NCBI RefSeq assembly: GCF_001039355.2
Contig: NW_019776019.1
Coordinates: 50,096 to 73,566, forward strand
From: Lingula anatina
Lineage: Eukaryota; Brachiopoda; Lingulata; Lingulida; Lingulidae
Direction: 5' to 3'
DNA: 23,471 nt
Below the pieces are notes generated by a model. The model saw only the letters and a program-made list of their open reading frames with translations, searched no databases and was not told where the DNA came from. A program made the position numbers and the translations under genes. Shown piece after piece: positions 1-10,741 of this stretch (its first letter is position 1; the number at the start of each line of letters is the position of its first letter).

Positions 1-2583
1 TTTTTTTTATGTTAAACAGCTGAAATGTATGAATACAGCTGAGATGAATAGATCTTTGCCACACAGGCTCCTGCTGAAACCTTTTGATTGCAATCTCCAC
101 TTGTACAACGGGGCCACGTCTCCCAAAGTCTGACGTCAGGTTTTGGCTTCAAATCTAAGCCTTAGGGATTTTTTTAACAAATACTGAAGAATAATTAAGT
201 TCATGTGTAAGTATGTATGCTAGTATGTAACAAGAGACACATTGGGTAAAGATGAGGAGAATAAAAAACGCCTCACCTTATTATTTTAGCGATAATATTG
301 AAAGGGGGAGTATGAACAATAGTTATGCACAGATAAACTAATCAGTGCATTAAAGTGGAAATTATACGGATTAAAAAAGCTAAACGAAAACGAACTGACA
401 GTATATATTTGTCCTGGATTTTTATGGTGCTTGCAAGGATATAAATGTATGCGTTTGAACGAGTGCTTGTTTACTGTGCTTAAGATTACATTTGTGAAAA
501 TTAAGCACACATTCAATCTGTTAAGTGTTTATATACGTACCCTTGCACTGTGAGTTCATCAATATCTCTATAGATAAATGGTTGAGGGTTGTGGTCTTGA
601 ATTTTGGGCTGAGAGCCACACGTATAATTGTTAATAAATAGTTCATCTACTCTGTTTTGTGTTTGTCAAATTGAGAAGGGACATTAAATAATTTTTAAGT
701 TTGTTGAAACAAATACATTTGGTTTAGAAAGGGTATTGTAGCCCTTTATTGTCATCCAGATACCGAAAATGAGGTTTTTCCTGCATCTAATAATTCAGTA
801 ACGTATCTATTTCTGCCAATTTAAAATATTAAAAACCGTCGAACATATAGAACATCAGCGTTTATATTTCTCGTTGCGATGTATAAGCATAGGCAACTCG
901 GAACTTAAATCGTCGATTTAACAGCTATCTATTTTGAGGTGAGATAGCAATCGGTATGGGACGTAACTACATCCCTGAACAAGATTTTATCAAGAAAATT
1001 GGCAGAATTTACCGCGAGTGTTTGGGCCACAATCTCGTGCCGATATTTTGTTTAAAATATTTGTAATGAAGTTATGAGCACCTAATTACAGATTTTCAAT
1101 AAACAAATGTATTAATTTGCTTAATCAACGATAAAATCTGAACTAAAACTTTTGAAAAAAATTGCCGGCAGGGTTTTTGAGTACGAAATAGTGTCATTAA
1201 ATCAGCGTTTAAACGGTGATCGTGGGTGCTCCGGTAAAAGAGAGATTTGAGAAATCGCTTTTTCAGTTTTACCCCAAAATCGCAATTATGGTGTCACCCG
1301 TAAGATGACATGTGTAAATGTTTATTTAGTCACTGAACACTGAAGATTTATCTATTACCAAAAAGAATGTATGTAGGGCAGTTACTAAGGAGTTTTGGGC
1401 GAAAGGTGACAATATCCTTATAATTCGCATGTAAGTCGGAGGTGACGAGTACGCCTAAAAATTTCATCACGATAGTTAGCAACATTAGCCATCCACAAAC
1501 TGTTTAGCTCAAGTCTTCCATGTCGTATATATCATCGTTGGTCTCCATTCACATAAAATTATCTGTCCACTTCATATCTGTAAATTTACAAATCTTGAGC
1601 CACAATTTATGCTTCCGATTGCAGCAGAGGCGACTGTTTTCCTTTTCCCCGCCAGATGGCGATACAGTACGGTCTGGTTTGTCAAACGTGGCAAAAACTG
1701 CTCAAATAAACCTAGGATCCACGTAACATATTGGAAAGAGCATGTACCACGCGAGGACTATACAGTCAAAGAAAAGGCTGAGGAAAGTTGTTTACTGGAT
1801 CTTGGTTTTATTTCACGCAGGAATTCACAAGGCACGTAAACACTAAAAAAGAAGAGAAAAAATTAGGCCTACAAGAATACACTCACTTCCCGTGGTTAAC
1901 CATGCATAAATCAACTTATACAAAACTTATTAATTTCAATAATCACTAATAATCAATAACCAGTATTAAAAAACTCACCATTTCTGCCATTCCTTAAGCC
2001 ATAAATTCTAAGTAACAAATCAAAACTAGAAATAACTGACCAAAAAGAAAGAATACTCGGTATACTGCGTGTTCTTCCTATGGACACAATGGGCCGAATG
2101 AAATGAAACGTTCAAACTAATGGGAGTAGCCCTGAACCAAAAAGTTATCACTTATGCAAATGTGCGTTGCATCAGATGTGCTGGATCACCTGGCTCCTCA
2201 AGAACAATACAAGAAAAGTGTCCCGTCACTCGTTTAGTTCTAATGAGAATGAAGTACGCACAAAGATAAACAAATGTTTTGTTAGTCCAGAAAGGAACAG
2301 GTTTAAAGATACATTTGAAGTGAAACATTCGCCAATTAACCCAATAAAATGCCATCATTTAGTTTTAAATTGTATATCTCTAAGAAACATCAAAAGGTTT
2401 CATCTAATACTTCCAGAAAATGATATCTGAACGAATATTTGTTGTGTTCTTTCTGTGCTAAACGTAGCCCTCGGTCGTTTTCGCCAACCCCCATATGAAT
2501 ATTTATTCAATTGCTCGGACAGCAGTAATGTTTGTAAATTGGCGAAAGTTTACAAACTGAAAGGGCAGATAAGTAGGTCAAGA
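1..2583. other. AT-rich intergenic DNA, no recognisable gene
   Basis: The open frames here are short (under 90 codons), overlap on both strands, and show no recognisable domain or splice-flanked structure. An AGGCCTAC octamer occurs at 1865-1872. I see no repeat structure with clear ends. Confidence 0.6.
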
Positions 2584-2765
2584 CAGGCCCGTAGCCAGCA
2601 ATTTAAAAAGGGGGGTTCTTTTTCTGAAAAAGTGGACCTTTTCCCATAAAAACTTGTACATAGATCAAATTTTACCCAGAGTGGACTTTTTCCCAACAAA
2701 AGGGGCGGTTCTTTCGAACCCCCCGAACCCCCACCCCCCCCACCCCCCCCCCGGCTACGGGCCTG
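2584..2765. repeat. MITE-like element with CAGGCCCGTAGCC terminal inverted repeats
   Basis: The 182-bp segment begins with CAGGCCCGTAGCC and ends with its inverse complement GGCTACGGGCCTG. The interior has two related AGTGGAC-CTTTTTCCC-type stretches near 2631 and 2681. Toward the right end there are four C-runs of 5-10 bases (2719-2752). It has no coding capacity. I recall similar poly-G/C-ended repeats from several marine invertebrate genomes. No clean target-site duplication is visible, only an imperfect CAAG on either side. Confidence 0.75.
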
Positions 2766-3495
2766 CAAGTTTAATCCAAAGAAAGTGCAATATTATAATT
2801 ATATTTTGGCTGGCCAAGTGATAAATTTGGTTTTTCCTTTGACGTGTCGACTTTATTTGAGTTGTATAAGAAACTCAGTAGTAACAATGGTTTATATGCG
2901 TTACAGGAAATCTACGCTCGCTTCATATGTAACTTTAGGCTCAATATGACCTTTTATTAAACAAAAGTGTGTATTGTCGTCGTAGATCAATTTGAAAGTA
3001 CAGCGGTTTTTTAAAAGATTTAAGCGACCTTGAACTATTGCTAATATATATACTAGTCCACGTTTCCAGCATAAAATCATTAAGATTTCTTTACGTTTTA
3101 ATACTTTGAGAAGAAATTATTATATAGATATTGATCTTTTGAGTAATACATTAAATTTTATCTATTTCTTTATCCAGTTTTATGATAATTGAAAAAAATT
3201 ACATTGAATGGTTACTTCTTTTTATAATGAAAGTGTGCTTATTTCAACAGGCTAATATGATGGATTTGATTTTTTTCTTGTCCAATTTTTCAATAAACGA
3301 AAACGCATACGAAACCCACGTTGTGGATCAGGATAACAACAATAACTTGAGAAAGATCCGTTTATTTTCAAGCATTACAAAAGATACGACTACTCGGTGC
3401 AGGGTTTTGAGGAAAGTACCAGGGAATTTGAAGCAAAAATTACAATATTGATTCTTGCCCCTCATAATTCATAGAACTCAATAACCACCTCTGTA
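2766..3495. other. Intergenic, nothing recognised
   Basis: AT-rich sequence. The longest plus-strand frame (3182-3451, 89 codons) is low-complexity and resembles no domain I know. Confidence 0.5.
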
Positions 3496-3500
3496 TTGTT

Positions 3501-3773
3501 CAGGGGTGGATCCAGGATTATTTGAAGGGGGTGGGGGTCTGCGGATGCAAAGCCAACCCTTACCCCCCCCCCCCCACCCCACCTTGGCGTGGAGCCCCGA
3601 AAAAAAATTTTTCTTTTAGAGGGCGAACGGTGCCATTTGGTACGGTTTAAAACTATGTTTCAGCTAGTCAAAATTCTATAATTTCATGAGGGTACCATTG
3701 GTGTGATTTCTTTTAGAAATCGAAGGGAGGACGGGGGTCAGGACCCCCCCTGACACCCCTAAATCTGCCACTG
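3501..3773. repeat. MITE-like element with CAGGGGTGGATCC-type ends and a TTGTT target duplication
   Basis: The left end CAGGGGTGGATCCAGGATT is matched imperfectly by the inverse complement of the right end (CAGTGGCAGATTTAGGGG). Both ends lead inward into G-rich tracts. The element is flanked by identical 5-bp repeats, TTGTT at 3496-3500 and 3774-3778, consistent with a target-site duplication. A C13 tract lies at 3563-3575. It is non-autonomous and 273 bp long. The CAG-type ends suggest a DNA transposon, but the superfamily is not decided. Confidence 0.75.
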
Positions 3774-4098
3774 TTGTTGTACAACATTAAATAGACTCTA
3801 AAATCCCACGTACCCACAAATGCTGAACTAATATTTATAAAATGGGTTGAAGATCACATATTCACGTGTGCGGCATATCGGACCTTTTTATTTGAGCAAA
3901 GAAAAGTCTTGTGCGCTTTGTCCGACGCCCTTTTCTTACTAGCGTCTAAATAAAAACAGATTCAAAACAATATATATCAACAATTCTTTAAAAAATATTG
4001 CAACATCCAATCCAACACTTTTAGTGTTTACTTTAGTAGAAAATAAGTTATTTGTGCTGAAAAACAATACAACCGAGACCAGATTGTTCACCGATGGC

Positions 4099-4130
4099 AG
4101 GTCAAGGTCACCAATGGCAGGTCAAGGTCG
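4099..4130 (+). promoter_or_regulatory. Tandem DR0-type nuclear-receptor element (AGGTCAAGGTCA / AGGTCAAGGTCG)
   Basis: A 20-bp unit occurs twice in tandem, 20 bp apart. Each unit contains two AGGTC(A/G) half-sites with no spacer. The first also contains TCAAGGTCA, the extended half-site bound by ERR/NR5A monomers in animals. DR0 spacing is the arrangement known for NR6A1-type receptors. Binding in this organism is inference from the motif only. It lies about 415 bp beyond the stop codon of the GPCR. Confidence 0.35.
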
Positions 4131-4511
4131 AGGTGTGCTCCCTGAGCTCTGACGCTATTCCCCTTCTCTCTGCCGAAACGACAGTGCAACAATTAAGCGA
4201 GACAAAACTCTATTCCTGTGTATAATGTTATTGAAAAATTGCCCTCGTCTTCTGTTGAATTTTTGTTTCGCTTCGTTCAGCAAACCTTTCATCCTCGATA
4301 CCCTTAAACTTGCCCAACCCCTGGTTGCAGAACCAGTTTTCTCACTGGGCCAAATTAGAACTGCAATCCCCAAGTTGACTCAAGTCAACTTTTGTTCACC
4401 ATTCTTGCAGATCAGTGGAATGTCAATGCATTCATCATTAATTGTCTCAATACTTGACCTTTTCCATTTTTTTCATTAAAAACAAAGCCCCTTCTAATTT
4501 TCTCACGCACA

Positions 4512-4517
4512 TTTAAT
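4512..4517 (-). promoter_or_regulatory. Candidate polyadenylation signal of the GPCR gene
   Basis: Reading the minus strand, the variant signal ATTAAA lies about 30 bases past the receptor's TGA stop. This would give a very short 3' UTR. The motif is common by chance in AT-rich DNA, so more distal signals are equally possible. Confidence 0.25.
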
Positions 4518-4544
4518 ATCGTTTTTCTAGACCCAGTAACAGTA

Positions 4545-5921
4545 TCACTCTTCTTCTATACCGACTGAAAATTTCACGACCCCATTGCTACAGCCGGACT
4601 CCCGCCGGGAGTTCACGGAGCCGCTGGATGCCGTGCACGGAAACTGTTCCACCGTGTGCCTCCTCAGTCCCGGCCGGACCACCGTGGTGCCCCTCTGCTC
4701 ACAGTTCCCGTTCCAGTCCTCCTTGATTGGCGTCAGGGCTATTTGTGAGTCACATTTAAGGAATGTCGCAGTAGAGCTCACGTTAAGGAATACAGGGCAC
4801 GAGGCGTTTGTCCCCAACAACCGCGTGTAACGCACGTCTCGGTTTACCGCCAAACGTGCCGGAACGTTCGTGGTGCTTTGTCCCTCCTTTACCATCGTGT
4901 CCATTCTCTCATCCGTGCAGCACTTGCAGAACAGAATGCAAAAACACTTGCGAAATTTCGAATTGAAAGCACTGTACAATATGATATTCACAGCTGCGTT
5001 GACGCACAGCAACGTGTCTGTTATTTCACGTATCCCTTTGGCAAGGCAGTTCTCGTTCTCGTGATAGCCGATCTCGAACACAGTGGACATGATTGCATCT
5101 GGAGTGACGCACATCAAGAAAAGCACAATCACGCTGAGAAGCATCACCGTGATGCGGTGCCGCTGAGAACGTTTCTTATTTGCCCGCGTCGCTCTGATAG
5201 CGCGGATGATTTGGAAGTTCATGATGGCGAGGATAAAGAGCGGTATCACTGAACGCAACAGATTCTGTATCCACGTGTACGCCGTGACAAATTCTTTATT
5301 TTTCCACAACTCCGTAAGGTCCACGTCTAAGTGATACATCCCCGTGGAGTTGTCGTACACCTTGACTGTTTTATACCGGAGAGCGGATGGGATGGCGAGT
5401 CCTGACATGACAAGGTAAATCACGACACTGACCACCGTAGCTCTCTGCGTGGTACACATGGTCTTGCCCCACATGGCATGACACACCAGAACGTACCTCT
5501 CCACCGCCACTGACACCAACAGCCACGAAGACACACACACAGACATTTGAAAGACGAAGTGTGAAAACGGGTAGAGATAGGCGTACATCTTTTGCCCCGT
5601 GGCAGGCGACGTGACGTACAGAAACACGGTCATGAAGTACAGAAAGTCATTGATTAACTTAATCATATCTGACACGGCTAGTGCTGAGAGGTACACGTTT
5701 GTTGACGACCTCATGGGTTTTTGACTGAGAACCACAAGGGTTAGAATGCTCCCAATAATACCAAAGGTACACAGGACTGGAAACACGTAGAGTCCCGTGA
5801 TTTGCCTCGCTATGAAGTAGAAGTGCTTGTATTGGTCCGTGTCGTTATCGTTGTTGCTGTGGGACATCACGTGATCCATCAGGTGGACCACTCCAGTGTG
5901 ATTTTCTTGCATGTCCGCCAT
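4545..5921 (-). CDS. Intronless class A (rhodopsin-type) GPCR, invertebrate neuropeptide / FMRFamide-receptor-like, ligand unknown
   Basis: A 458-residue seven-helix plasma-membrane receptor in one uninterrupted frame. The start has a good Kozak context (A at -3, G at +4). The extracellular N-terminus carries N-glycosylation sequons at N7 and N26. Approximate helices are TM1 43-66, TM2 76-103, TM3 113-143, TM4 162-181, TM5 219-243, TM6 255-282 and TM7 297-318, then helix 8 with F323 and a Cys cluster (326-335) suited to palmitoylation. Class A landmarks present are D85 (2.50), E141-R142-Y143 at the end of TM3, P178, P227, F268/C271/P274 in TM6, and N312/Y316 in TM7. Several landmarks are altered: S58 at 1.50, I168 at 4.50, Y117 at 3.25, V272 at 6.48 and I313 at 7.50. 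The second extracellular loop has no Cys. The short basic third intracellular loop and the N-I-I-L-Y form of TM7 resemble FMRFamide-receptor-like invertebrate receptors, recalled and not searched. The Ser/Thr-rich tail is about 120 residues. G-protein coupling is expected from the family; the ligand cannot be inferred. The coding region is visibly richer in G+C than its flanks. Confidence 0.93.
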   Translation of the reverse strand: MADMQENHTGVVHLMDHVMSHSNNDNDTDQYKHFYFIARQITGLYVFPVLCTFGIIGSILTLVVLSQKPMRSSTNVYLSALAVSDMIKLINDFLYFMTVFLYVTSPATGQKMYAYLYPFSHFVFQMSVCVSSWLLVSVAVERYVLVCHAMWGKTMCTTQRATVVSVVIYLVMSGLAIPSALRYKTVKVYDNSTGMYHLDVDLTELWKNKEFVTAYTWIQNLLRSVIPLFILAIMNFQIIRAIRATRANKKRSQRHRITVMLLSVIVLFLMCVTPDAIMSTVFEIGYHENENCLAKGIREITDTLLCVNAAVNIILYSAFNSKFRKCFCILFCKCCTDERMDTMVKEGQSTTNVPARLAVNRDVRYTRLLGTNASCPVFLNVSSTATFLKCDSQIALTPIKEDWNGNCEQRGTTVVRPGLRRHTVEQFPCTASSGSVNSRRESGCSNGVVKFSVGIEEE

Positions 5922-6200
5922 CTTTGCTAGCAGAGTCTTGTTGATCCTGAGAGTTTTACGCAGGAATCACTTGGTGCCGCTAATTATAAGTTTTCGTTCC
6001 GATTGTTGGAACTGATGCACCTTGAGTTTTCTGAACATTTTTCTAAAAGTAAAAGAATAATTGATTTAGCCATTGTATTAAAAAAAAGGCTTTATAAATA
6101 TAGAAATTGTGTCATAACGATGCTCAGCAAATATTTCAATAAATTTACCAAGTGTTACTTGATTCTGAAATAAAGTCAAATTCATCAATAAACTAGAAAA
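5922..6200 (-). other. 5' leader of the GPCR gene with a candidate splice acceptor
   Basis: On the minus strand, a pyrimidine-rich run ending in TTTTAG (AG at 6044-6043) lies about 120 bases before the receptor's ATG. The receptor may therefore have a non-coding upstream exon even though its coding region is intronless. A TATA-like stretch on the minus strand near 6091-6103 is an alternative local promoter signal. Both are weak, pattern-based calls. Confidence 0.3.
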
Positions 6201-6424
6201 GCACTCCGAGAGCGCAGACCTCCGCCAATGCAGCGATTTTTTTATTTTTATTGATTGATTATTGATCCGGATCACCACCAACACTAAACATCTCTTCCTT
6301 GGCCCACTTCTGACAGTTCCTGAAAATTCATCAAAATCGGTCCATTACTTTTTGAGTTATGTTGATGACAGACAGACAAACAAACAGACAGACAAACAGG
6401 GGTGAAAACATAACCTCCTTGGCG
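6201..6424. repeat. Dispersed repeat with GACA/AAAC-rich 3' part and CCTCCGCCAA / CCTCCTTGGCG ends
   Basis: It begins around GCACTCCGAGAGCGCAGACC and ends at ATAACCTCCTTGGCG. Between these are a region with TTCATCAAAATCGGTCC and a GACAGACAGACAAACAAACA-type simple tract (about 6366-6399). I recall very similar sequence as an abundant dispersed repeat in marine invertebrates, often with GACCTCCGCCAAGG and its inverse complement as ends; here the right end appears decayed. It sits about 280 bp upstream of the receptor start codon. It is non-coding. Confidence 0.6.
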
Positions 6425-7313
6425 TTCACAATGGACAGACTAACCAGCTGCAAAGTGAATGTCACAATTAAAACTTCATAAAATATTTAAATTCTGTGGT
6501 TTCCCAAGGCACTGTAGGCCCATCGTACCTGGCATAACTTTCAAAATACATGAAATCACTGAAGTCTCTGAGGGTTGTTTGCTGTTGTTATCTGGTTCTA
6601 TTACAAAACAGAATCATATAATTGTAGTTGGATTTTTTCTTTTATTGCCATTGCCATTTTGATTATTAGGTCTACTCTAAGAACGAATTATACACACTGA
6701 TAGATGTATAATATATCAGTATATATTAATCACGTATGATAATTATTCTCCAAGTTTTAAGGATATTTAATTTAAAGTTTCAGCAAAAATGGAGGAAAAA
6801 TAGGCCATAGGTGCTTTTCTCTCTCTGTCTGTATGCTCGATACGACCTTCAACGACTTATGGTACCAGTTTCAGCGTCCAGTTCCTTGCTGCGTCCCATA
6901 TTTTTCTCTGTGTGTTGATTAATATTCCTGTATTTTTCTTCAGTTATTTAAGGAACAGGACCCTTTGTTCGCCTTTAGCTTTCTTCTCATGGATCTTTCC
7001 GGTTGCGGTCTTTGAGTTCCAAGTGGTTACGGTAAAATTTTAAGTGTGACGCTGTTACGAAAAAGTGTGGCGGTTACCCGGTACCAGAGAGTCCTCCGTG
7101 ATGGTGACTGTCGGTACGACAGGAATTCCTAGTCGGCGTGAATGGAAGTCCTAGGAATGAAAGCCTGGGGTCCTATATGGTAATTGCAAGTTAAATTGAG
7201 TCGGAGAATTAGTGTTAGTATATGTGACGAATCTCAACTGTACAAAGTATTGGGGAACGGACTACGGTTCCCAGCGGACTTCTTTTTCTGCCACACCGGA
7301 CCGGTTCCTATTA
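6425..7313. other. Intergenic, nothing recognised
   Basis: No gene is recognised. Short recurring motifs such as ACACCGGA and CCTAGGAAT near 7120-7310 hint that the right part belongs to the inverted-repeat element that follows. Confidence 0.45.
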
Positions 7314-8467
7314 ATTTGTACAGGTCTCCTCCCTAAAAAATTCACCCAATAAATCACGCTATATCTTACCTTTGGATCTAATGGAGGGCGGGTTCTCTGT
7401 TACACGGAAACTACGTTTCTTGACACCGGACTTTCAGTTTTAAAACAGCGCATCCAAGTGGCTCTACAATGGAAGGACTGTGTGTTGCTTGACACGGACC
7501 TAACTGAATGTTCTGTTTAAATAGTGCTTATGTAAAGGAAGACCTGCTAAAACGACCAGATGCAAATACTTCTCCATTCAAATTATGACCACCTTATTTA
7601 CGTCGGTAAAAAGCCTCGTTCCCCCACGCTTCATTTGCCACCTTTTATCTCTATGACGAATTCCTTGTCAAGACTGCGTCATAAGCCGTGCCTCGCTCGC
7701 CTCCGTTGCGCCTGTCATGAATACGCTAAAATGTCCCCAGTTTATTAGGTGTACCTGTATAAGAGCTAGTTCTTCTAGTGGTCAACCACATATCGATTAC
7801 CCGTACGACGACAGGTGTATCATGATGGCAGCTATCGGATATACTGAGGATATAATATCCACACAGTGCAGAAAAGTCATGTTGTTCACTCCGAAAACTT
7901 GGCTCACTTTGAGTCAATTACCCCTTCACTTTTTAAGTTCTTTTTTTAATATTTATGCGAACTTGTTTCAAAAAGCATAAGCCAAATAGGCCTACATTAC
8001 ATTTCGTTACTCACACAACTGAAAATTCAACCATCGTTTGATATGGAGGAACTATGGTCCATTGCTTTAATATGTGCAAGGACTGATACCTGATCTCACA
8101 GTCTCTCCCTTGTCTTTCAGCTCACGACGGTTTCAACGTAAGGAAAAATCTCCGCGCCACAGGTGCTTGCTCCCTTCAGCTTTCTTCAGAAATAAACGTA
8201 TTCCTGAGCGCTGATCCAACTTCTTATATATGTGCTGCGTGCCTTCTGGTTTTTCTCAGACAGAACTTTGCGTCAATTTCCACACGCGGCCCTCAATTCT
8301 GCACGACAGAAATTGCCTCAGCCTCACGCTAGGAATTTCTGAGATTCCGGTGTAACGAAACTGAGGGTCCGTGAACCAGTAAAATCCGCCCTCCATTTAT
8401 TTATAATGGTTAGGGTTAGCCTGACCTAAGTGGGTCAAAATCTAGAGCGAGGCTTACCTGTACAAAT
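7314..8467. repeat. Large diverged inverted repeat (possible decayed foldback transposon)
   Basis: The left arm 7314-7430 contains ATTTGTACAGGT (7314-7325), AATGGAGGGCGG (7380-7391) and ACACCGGA (7423-7430). The right arm carries the inverse complements in reverse order at 8456-8467, 8386-8397 and 8346-8353. Spacing between motifs is conserved within a few bases (about 54 versus 58, and 31 versus 32). The arms are otherwise diverged. The roughly 915-bp interior has only short frames (longest 87 codons) and no transposase motif. Confidence 0.6.
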
Positions 8468-10647
8468 GAATGGGAAGCGGACTCTCTATCATATGGGACT
8501 CTCCGTCATGTTACATCTGGCAATGCAGCGCTATATATACAGGTCAAAATGACATTCTCTTTCTTTAATTTGGACCCTCGTAGCGAAATTGTGATGATTC
8601 TCAACTAAAGGTCGCAATTTTCCTGGAAAAAGGGGTGGGGGGAACGGGTAAGGCAGGGACTGAACACTAGGCCTACATTTGTTTAAAATAAACCAGAAAA
8701 GTATTTTTATTCTTCCATAAAAATTTTGGCCACCTGTCCCTCATTGATAGCCTTTAAATTCTCACTGTTATCATCCAGATCACGTATGCATGGCTTCATT
8801 CCCATTGAAACACTTAGTGGCCAATAAAGGCTTTTATTTGTTTTAGATTGCTAGAATGTAGTCGTATTTTCTCATTTATAATTCATACATAAATAGGAAA
8901 CAGATCCGAGGAGGATTGCTAATCGCCCAAGGTGTTTTTGGTGAAAGCATCTTTAACACAATTTACGCCTAGCTTAGGACTGATCGCCTGCCAAACTGGT
9001 GTATTTTATCAAGTAAGATAATATTTATCAAAGCTTGAAGGGAAGCTCTCTAAGTAAATCCTATTAACGTTGATACTAATGTCTCGAACCTGAAGGTTTT
9101 CTCATTGTTATCTATCACAAATATTAATAATGGAAGAAAGGGCTTCTGTGCTTCTCTCGGGAATTCGAATTCCCAGCATAAAGGACATTTTTTTGAACAT
9201 TTCTTTTGTTTTATTACCGAAACATACGAATTCAGTATTTCATAATCTGCTGAGCTGTGTTTTTTTCTATTGTGTATTGGTAAGTAAGTGCATTCATTCT
9301 AAATTTTGCTTACGGTGATTTGTTTTGTATTGAGAATGTAAAGGCTTCTGGGACACGCAAGAACCACGAATAACGTAATTTCCCCTGATTATCGATAGTA
9401 ACGTATCACTCCAGTCTTACCCCGACTAGTGTGTGTTTCACGGATGCACAACAGTTTCTACGCAATCTATGCAACAGTGGTGGGTAGATAATGTTACAAA
9501 TTGTCTCCGATTCTGTTTAAATTACTGATTTGTCCTGGGCAATGCGAAAACCTAAGAGCGAATGTTTTTAAGTATTCGATAATAAAGCAAACTGTGGCAT
9601 GTTTTTTCCAATCAAATCTGGAATTAAATACATCAAGAAAGCCACAGTGGACTCCAGATATTTTACATACTTAACGCGTACACTTCCTAAATGCCCTAGC
9701 GATATCGTATGTGTGTGATCCGTGCGAACGAATACTGTCCAAGTCAATCAATAATCACCGCCGTCATTTATCGCGATCCCTTGGCTTCAACCCTGGAAGT
9801 ATTAGAGTGCTTCAATGGGCTAGTCATGTTACCAGTGATCAACCGAACGTTTTCAATTTCTACTCCATCCAAACCCCAATCCAAGAATACTTTACATCTA
9901 TTCCCCGTTTCAATATCGTGATTTAATCAAACAGCGCGCACGTTGAGGTAAAGCTTGTAACCACAATTCATTATGAACCTTACACAATCGGAAGGAAAAT
10001 GCGGCTTTAATTTCAATTTAGCTTTTGTATTTTTTGTTTCGTAGTGTTAAATCAATAAACGCTCATCACTGGGGTATTGTATTAACTGTTCAAATAAGGG
10101 AATATACGCGAGACAACGATAATTGTGTGGATTTATCCGCACAGTAGTGAATGTCAATTGCATTTGACATTTTGAAGTATCAAAGCACACTGGAGAGATG
10201 TATCATGTGTAGATGTACGTTACTGACAGTCTAAAATGTGAATATAACTGTCACAAAAACCATCATACAGCTACAGTGACACCGGAATCTAACCTCATGC
10301 AGAAAAAAAACGGATGTATAATTCTTAACTATTATCGTATTTTCAACCATTAAAATTATCTATAAATAATGTCAGATATCGTTTCAAATGTCAAAGAATC
10401 ATTAATAAAAAGTTTCAGTTTGTGCAATTTAACATCCTTCCAGTGCTTGGTATCCAAGGATGAGAAAGGAAAAAGGACACGATGCGCACGACCTGTCACG
10501 ATGTAATTACTTTGTATTGTAAGTGGTAAACGCTTGGGGCTAAAGAGACAAAGGGAAAACCGCACGATCAGTTGCATACCAGTTGCAGTTCGATCAACGA
10601 CCTATTAGCAACCGGTTGGATACCACAAATTGTTCTTTAGCTCGCCT
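8468..10647. other. Intergenic, nothing recognised apart from short palindromes
   Basis: AT-rich with no frame above about 75 codons. It contains an AGGCCTAC octamer (8669-8676) and a perfect 16-bp palindrome, GGGAATTCGAATTCCC (9159-9174). Confidence 0.5.
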
Positions 10648-10679
10648 GCAGGTTTTTCGATGCTGCACCAAAAACCTGC
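10648..10679. repeat. Perfect 10-bp stem hairpin
   Basis: GCAGGTTTTT (10648-10657) and its inverse complement AAAAACCTGC (10670-10679) flank a 12-base loop. It lies just outside the left arm of the 10.7-11.3 kb inverted repeat and may belong to that element. It lacks a T-tract context that would suggest a pol III terminator. Confidence 0.45.
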
Positions 10680-10741
10680 GTGACTATATAATTACCAGGC
10701 GTTCTTTTGGAAACCACTTGGCAAATATGTTGTAGCAACTG

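Larger units (their letters stand above)
3779..4544. other. Intergenic region downstream of the GPCR
   Basis: It holds a 20-bp tandem duplication with nuclear-receptor half-sites (4099-4130) and a possible poly(A) signal. The short frames on both strands between 4155 and 4479 overlap each other and look non-coding. Confidence 0.5.

Noticed and set aside
4878-5252. 124-codon plus-strand open frame inside the GPCR
   Set aside because: It is antisense to the well-supported receptor, shows no domain, and is explained by the codon composition of the opposite strand.
8408-8420. TTAGGGTTAG telomere-like word
   Set aside because: There are fewer than two repeat units, which is no evidence for an interstitial telomere.
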